DNA from: CBFFRJ01 sp963530515
Lineage (GTDB): Bacteria > Pseudomonadota > Gammaproteobacteria > Enterobacterales > Enterobacteriaceae
DNA length: 64,000 nt
Direction of reading: 5' to 3'
Assembly (NCBI GenBank): GCA_963530515.1
Contig: CAUSEC010000019.1
Coordinates: 1 to 64,000 of the forward strand
Below the pieces are notes generated by a model that saw only the letters and a list, made by a program, of their open reading frames with translations, ran no database searches and was not told the origin of the DNA. A program made the translations under genes and the position numbers. Below, one piece after another: positions 62,809 through 64,000 of the stretch. Numbering within the stretch: position 1 is the first letter of the stretch; each line of letters starts with the position of its first letter.

Positions 62809-62982
62809 ATGCGCGAAGATTTTAATGATTACCTCGCGTTCCTGGCCGTCGCGCAGGAGCGGAGTTTCACCAGGGCTGCTGCCAGATTAAATATTTCTCA
62901 GTCTACATTGTCTCACATCATCAGGCGGCTTGAGGAAAGGCTGGGGATGCGGCTATTGATGCGTACCACCCGAAATGTCGAT
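62809..62982 (+). pseudogene. LysR-family regulator, 5' fragment only
   Basis: The first 58 or so residues are a perfect LysR winged helix (REDFNDYLAFLAVAQERSFTRAAARL, ISQSTLSHIIRRLEERLGMRLLMRTTR). The reading then runs into the minus-strand epimerase fragment and stops at 63000. The co-inducer domain is absent. A deletion joined this gene to its neighbour. A DNA-binding stub could still be made. Confidence 0.85.
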
Positions 62983-63213
62983 AACGATATCAGGTCGTAA
63001 ATCAGCAATCTTCTGCCCGAATGTGCCTTTTGCTTCTTCCTTCACACGATCCAGGCAGACGTTTTCTATTGCGGTCCAGGCATAATGAGGACGATAGGGC
63101 CTTGCGGACCCACGGCTGACGTTAACCACCTGATGGCCCAGTTCAACCAGCATGGGTACAAGATAGGTTCCGACGTGGCCGCTGCCACCAATCACAATGA
63201 TACGAGACATCAT
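62953..63213 (-). pseudogene. NAD-dependent epimerase, 5' fragment only
   Basis: The first 75 or so residues form the start of a Rossmann-fold epimerase (MMSRIIVIGGSGHVGTYLVPML), reaching LRPDIVID. The frame then enters the LysR fragment in antisense and stops. AAGGAG precedes the ATG. Most of the protein is missing, so it is non-functional. Confidence 0.82.
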
Positions 63214-63496
63214 CTTCTCCTTTATGAGTTTCTGGCACGGCTGTCAAAGTGGGTGCCAGCAGAAAATGGCAGTGTCAGAAGGCACAACCTGAATGCGCAT
63301 TTCACTGAAGGAAGGAGTGTAAAGCGTGCGGGTGCTTTTGACTTTGAGTCAATACCGAATGCATTTATGGCGAAATCGCAATAATCACAAGCAATTGATG
63401 GGTTGCTGGCACAGAGAGGACAGCTAGCCTGGCGCAAGATCCGCTAAGCGATGAAGATTATCCGGATTAAGTTTGCCGAAAACGACGTTACCTGAA
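63214..63496. other. Intergenic, no supported gene
   Basis: Open frames here are short and lack family matches or ribosome binding sites. The region may hold further debris of the deletion that fused the LysR and epimerase fragments. Confidence 0.35.
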
Positions 63497-63516
63497 TACC
63501 GACCCGAAGGTCGGTA
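63497..63516 (-). terminator. Stable hairpin downstream of the aldo/keto reductase gene
   Basis: TACCGACC and GGTCGGTA pair perfectly. On the minus strand the loop is TTCG, an extra-stable tetraloop. There is no T-run, so it may be a 3'-end stabiliser rather than an intrinsic terminator. Confidence 0.4.
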
Positions 63517-63536
63517 GTGGCAGCCTTCATTCAGCA

Positions 63537-64000
63537 TTACCAGGCGTAAGCTTCTGGAGCCTCTCCACCCGGCCCAGGCCAGAGTGCATCCAGTTTTGTA
63601 AGCGTTTGCGCCGACAGTTTTACAGATAATGCATTGAGATTCTGGCGGAGCTGTTCAACCGTCCGTGGCCCGCTGAGCACAGTGGTGACCACCGGGTTTT
63701 GCAGTAACCAGGCGAGCGCAACGTCGGCCGGGGTTTCGCCAATCTCTTCGCAGAGTGCTTCCCAGGCTTCAAGTTGTGGTCTCAAATGATTGATGCGTTC
63801 CTGCATGTGGGGAGCCGTTCTGCGCCCGGCAGCCATTTTTTGCAATACACCGCCTAACATCCCCATCCCTACAGGGCTCCATGGGATAAGGCCAATGCCG
63901 AAATGACGCAGTGCCGGAATCACTTCCAGTTCAGCCGTGCGCTGCGTCAGATTGTACAGGCTCTGTTCGGATGCCAGACCCAGCAGGTTGCGAGCGTCAG
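63537..64000 (-). CDS. Aldo/keto reductase, partial (N-terminus outside the window)
   Basis: About 154 C-terminal residues are present, open to the window edge (DARNLLGLASEQSLYNL, then PALRHFGIGLIPWSPVGMGMLGG, ADVALAWLLQNPVVTTVLSGPRTVEQLRQNL). These are typical of the YajO/GSP69-like AKR branch that binds NADPH through this region. The catalytic Asp, Tyr, Lys and His lie upstream, beyond the window. The last residues are PGPGGEAPEAYAW. Confidence 0.85.
   Translation of the reverse strand, partial: DARNLLGLASEQSLYNLTQRTAELEVIPALRHFGIGLIPWSPVGMGMLGGVLQKMAAGRRTAPHMQERINHLRPQLEAWEALCEEIGETPADVALAWLLQNPVVTTVLSGPRTVEQLRQNLNALSVKLSAQTLTKLDALWPGPGGEAPEAYAW

Noticed and set aside
63085..63384. 99-codon plus-strand ORF over the epimerase fragment
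   Set aside because: Its first half is antisense to the epimerase fragment, and the rest has no family match or ribosome binding site.
1..64000. tRNA, rRNA or riboswitch genes
   Set aside because: Scanning by eye found no cloverleaf, rRNA segment or recognisable riboswitch. A covariance-model search would be needed to exclude small RNAs.

Overview
The window reads as chromosomal DNA from a member of the Enterobacteriaceae. The best fit is the Enterobacter cloacae complex or a near neighbour such as Lelliottia or Leclercia. Reasons: umuDC under a near-consensus LexA box next to smrA; a Tle/Tli lipase-immunity pair of the kind described in E. cloacae; flxA and a chemoreceptor behind sigma-28 promoters; and many small regulator/enzyme pairs in moderately GC-rich coding DNA. 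No rRNA, tRNA, CRISPR array or complete insertion sequence was found. The genus call is inference.

Layout. 0.5-2.9 kb: smrA and the SOS mutagenesis operon umuDC. 3.2-10.4 kb: a minus-strand operon of response regulator, AdeS-like kinase, adaptor and RND pump, plus a divergent lone adaptor. 10.6-12.3 kb: a Tsr/Tar-class chemoreceptor with an NWETF tail. 12.7-15.8 kb: a type VI secretion lipase effector (Tle) with two nearly identical ankyrin-repeat lipoprotein immunity genes (Tli). A scrap of tle precedes the second one, so the locus looks like a collapsed tandem duplication. 15.9-23 kb: small metabolic genes with TetR, CGNR and LysR regulators whose operators can be seen. 23-29.7 kb: a LacI-controlled divergent locus with an ABC importer on one side and a PhnP-like metallo-hydrolase plus an inositol-monophosphatase-family enzyme on the other. 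This looks like a pathway for importing and dephosphorylating a phosphorylated, perhaps cyclic-phosphate, compound. 29.8-36 kb: a second AdeRS-like two-component system, divergent from an AdeAB-like adaptor/RND pair. 36.3-37.2 kb: an AT-rich mig-14-like gene. 37.3-45.3 kb: MFS/LysR, a codB-pucR-codA operon, and an SDR/AraC pair.

45.4-49.8 kb is an AT-rich foreign island. It holds a DUF4238-like gene, a decayed tyrosine integrase and a three-gene cassette: large lipoprotein, three-helix membrane protein, and signal-less M15-type peptidase. The cassette resembles a domesticated holin/endolysin module, such as type 10 secretion uses. It is the best candidate here for an undescribed system.

50-59.8 kb: flxA, then a run of regulator/enzyme pairs (LysR/MFS, SDR/AraC, HxlR/alcohol dehydrogenase, AraC/methyltransferase) and small stress-type enzymes. 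59.9-64 kb: a variable tail with a 473-residue protein made of two long repeats, unknown small genes, a deletion scar joining the 5' ends of a LysR gene and an epimerase gene, and an aldo/keto reductase cut by the window end.
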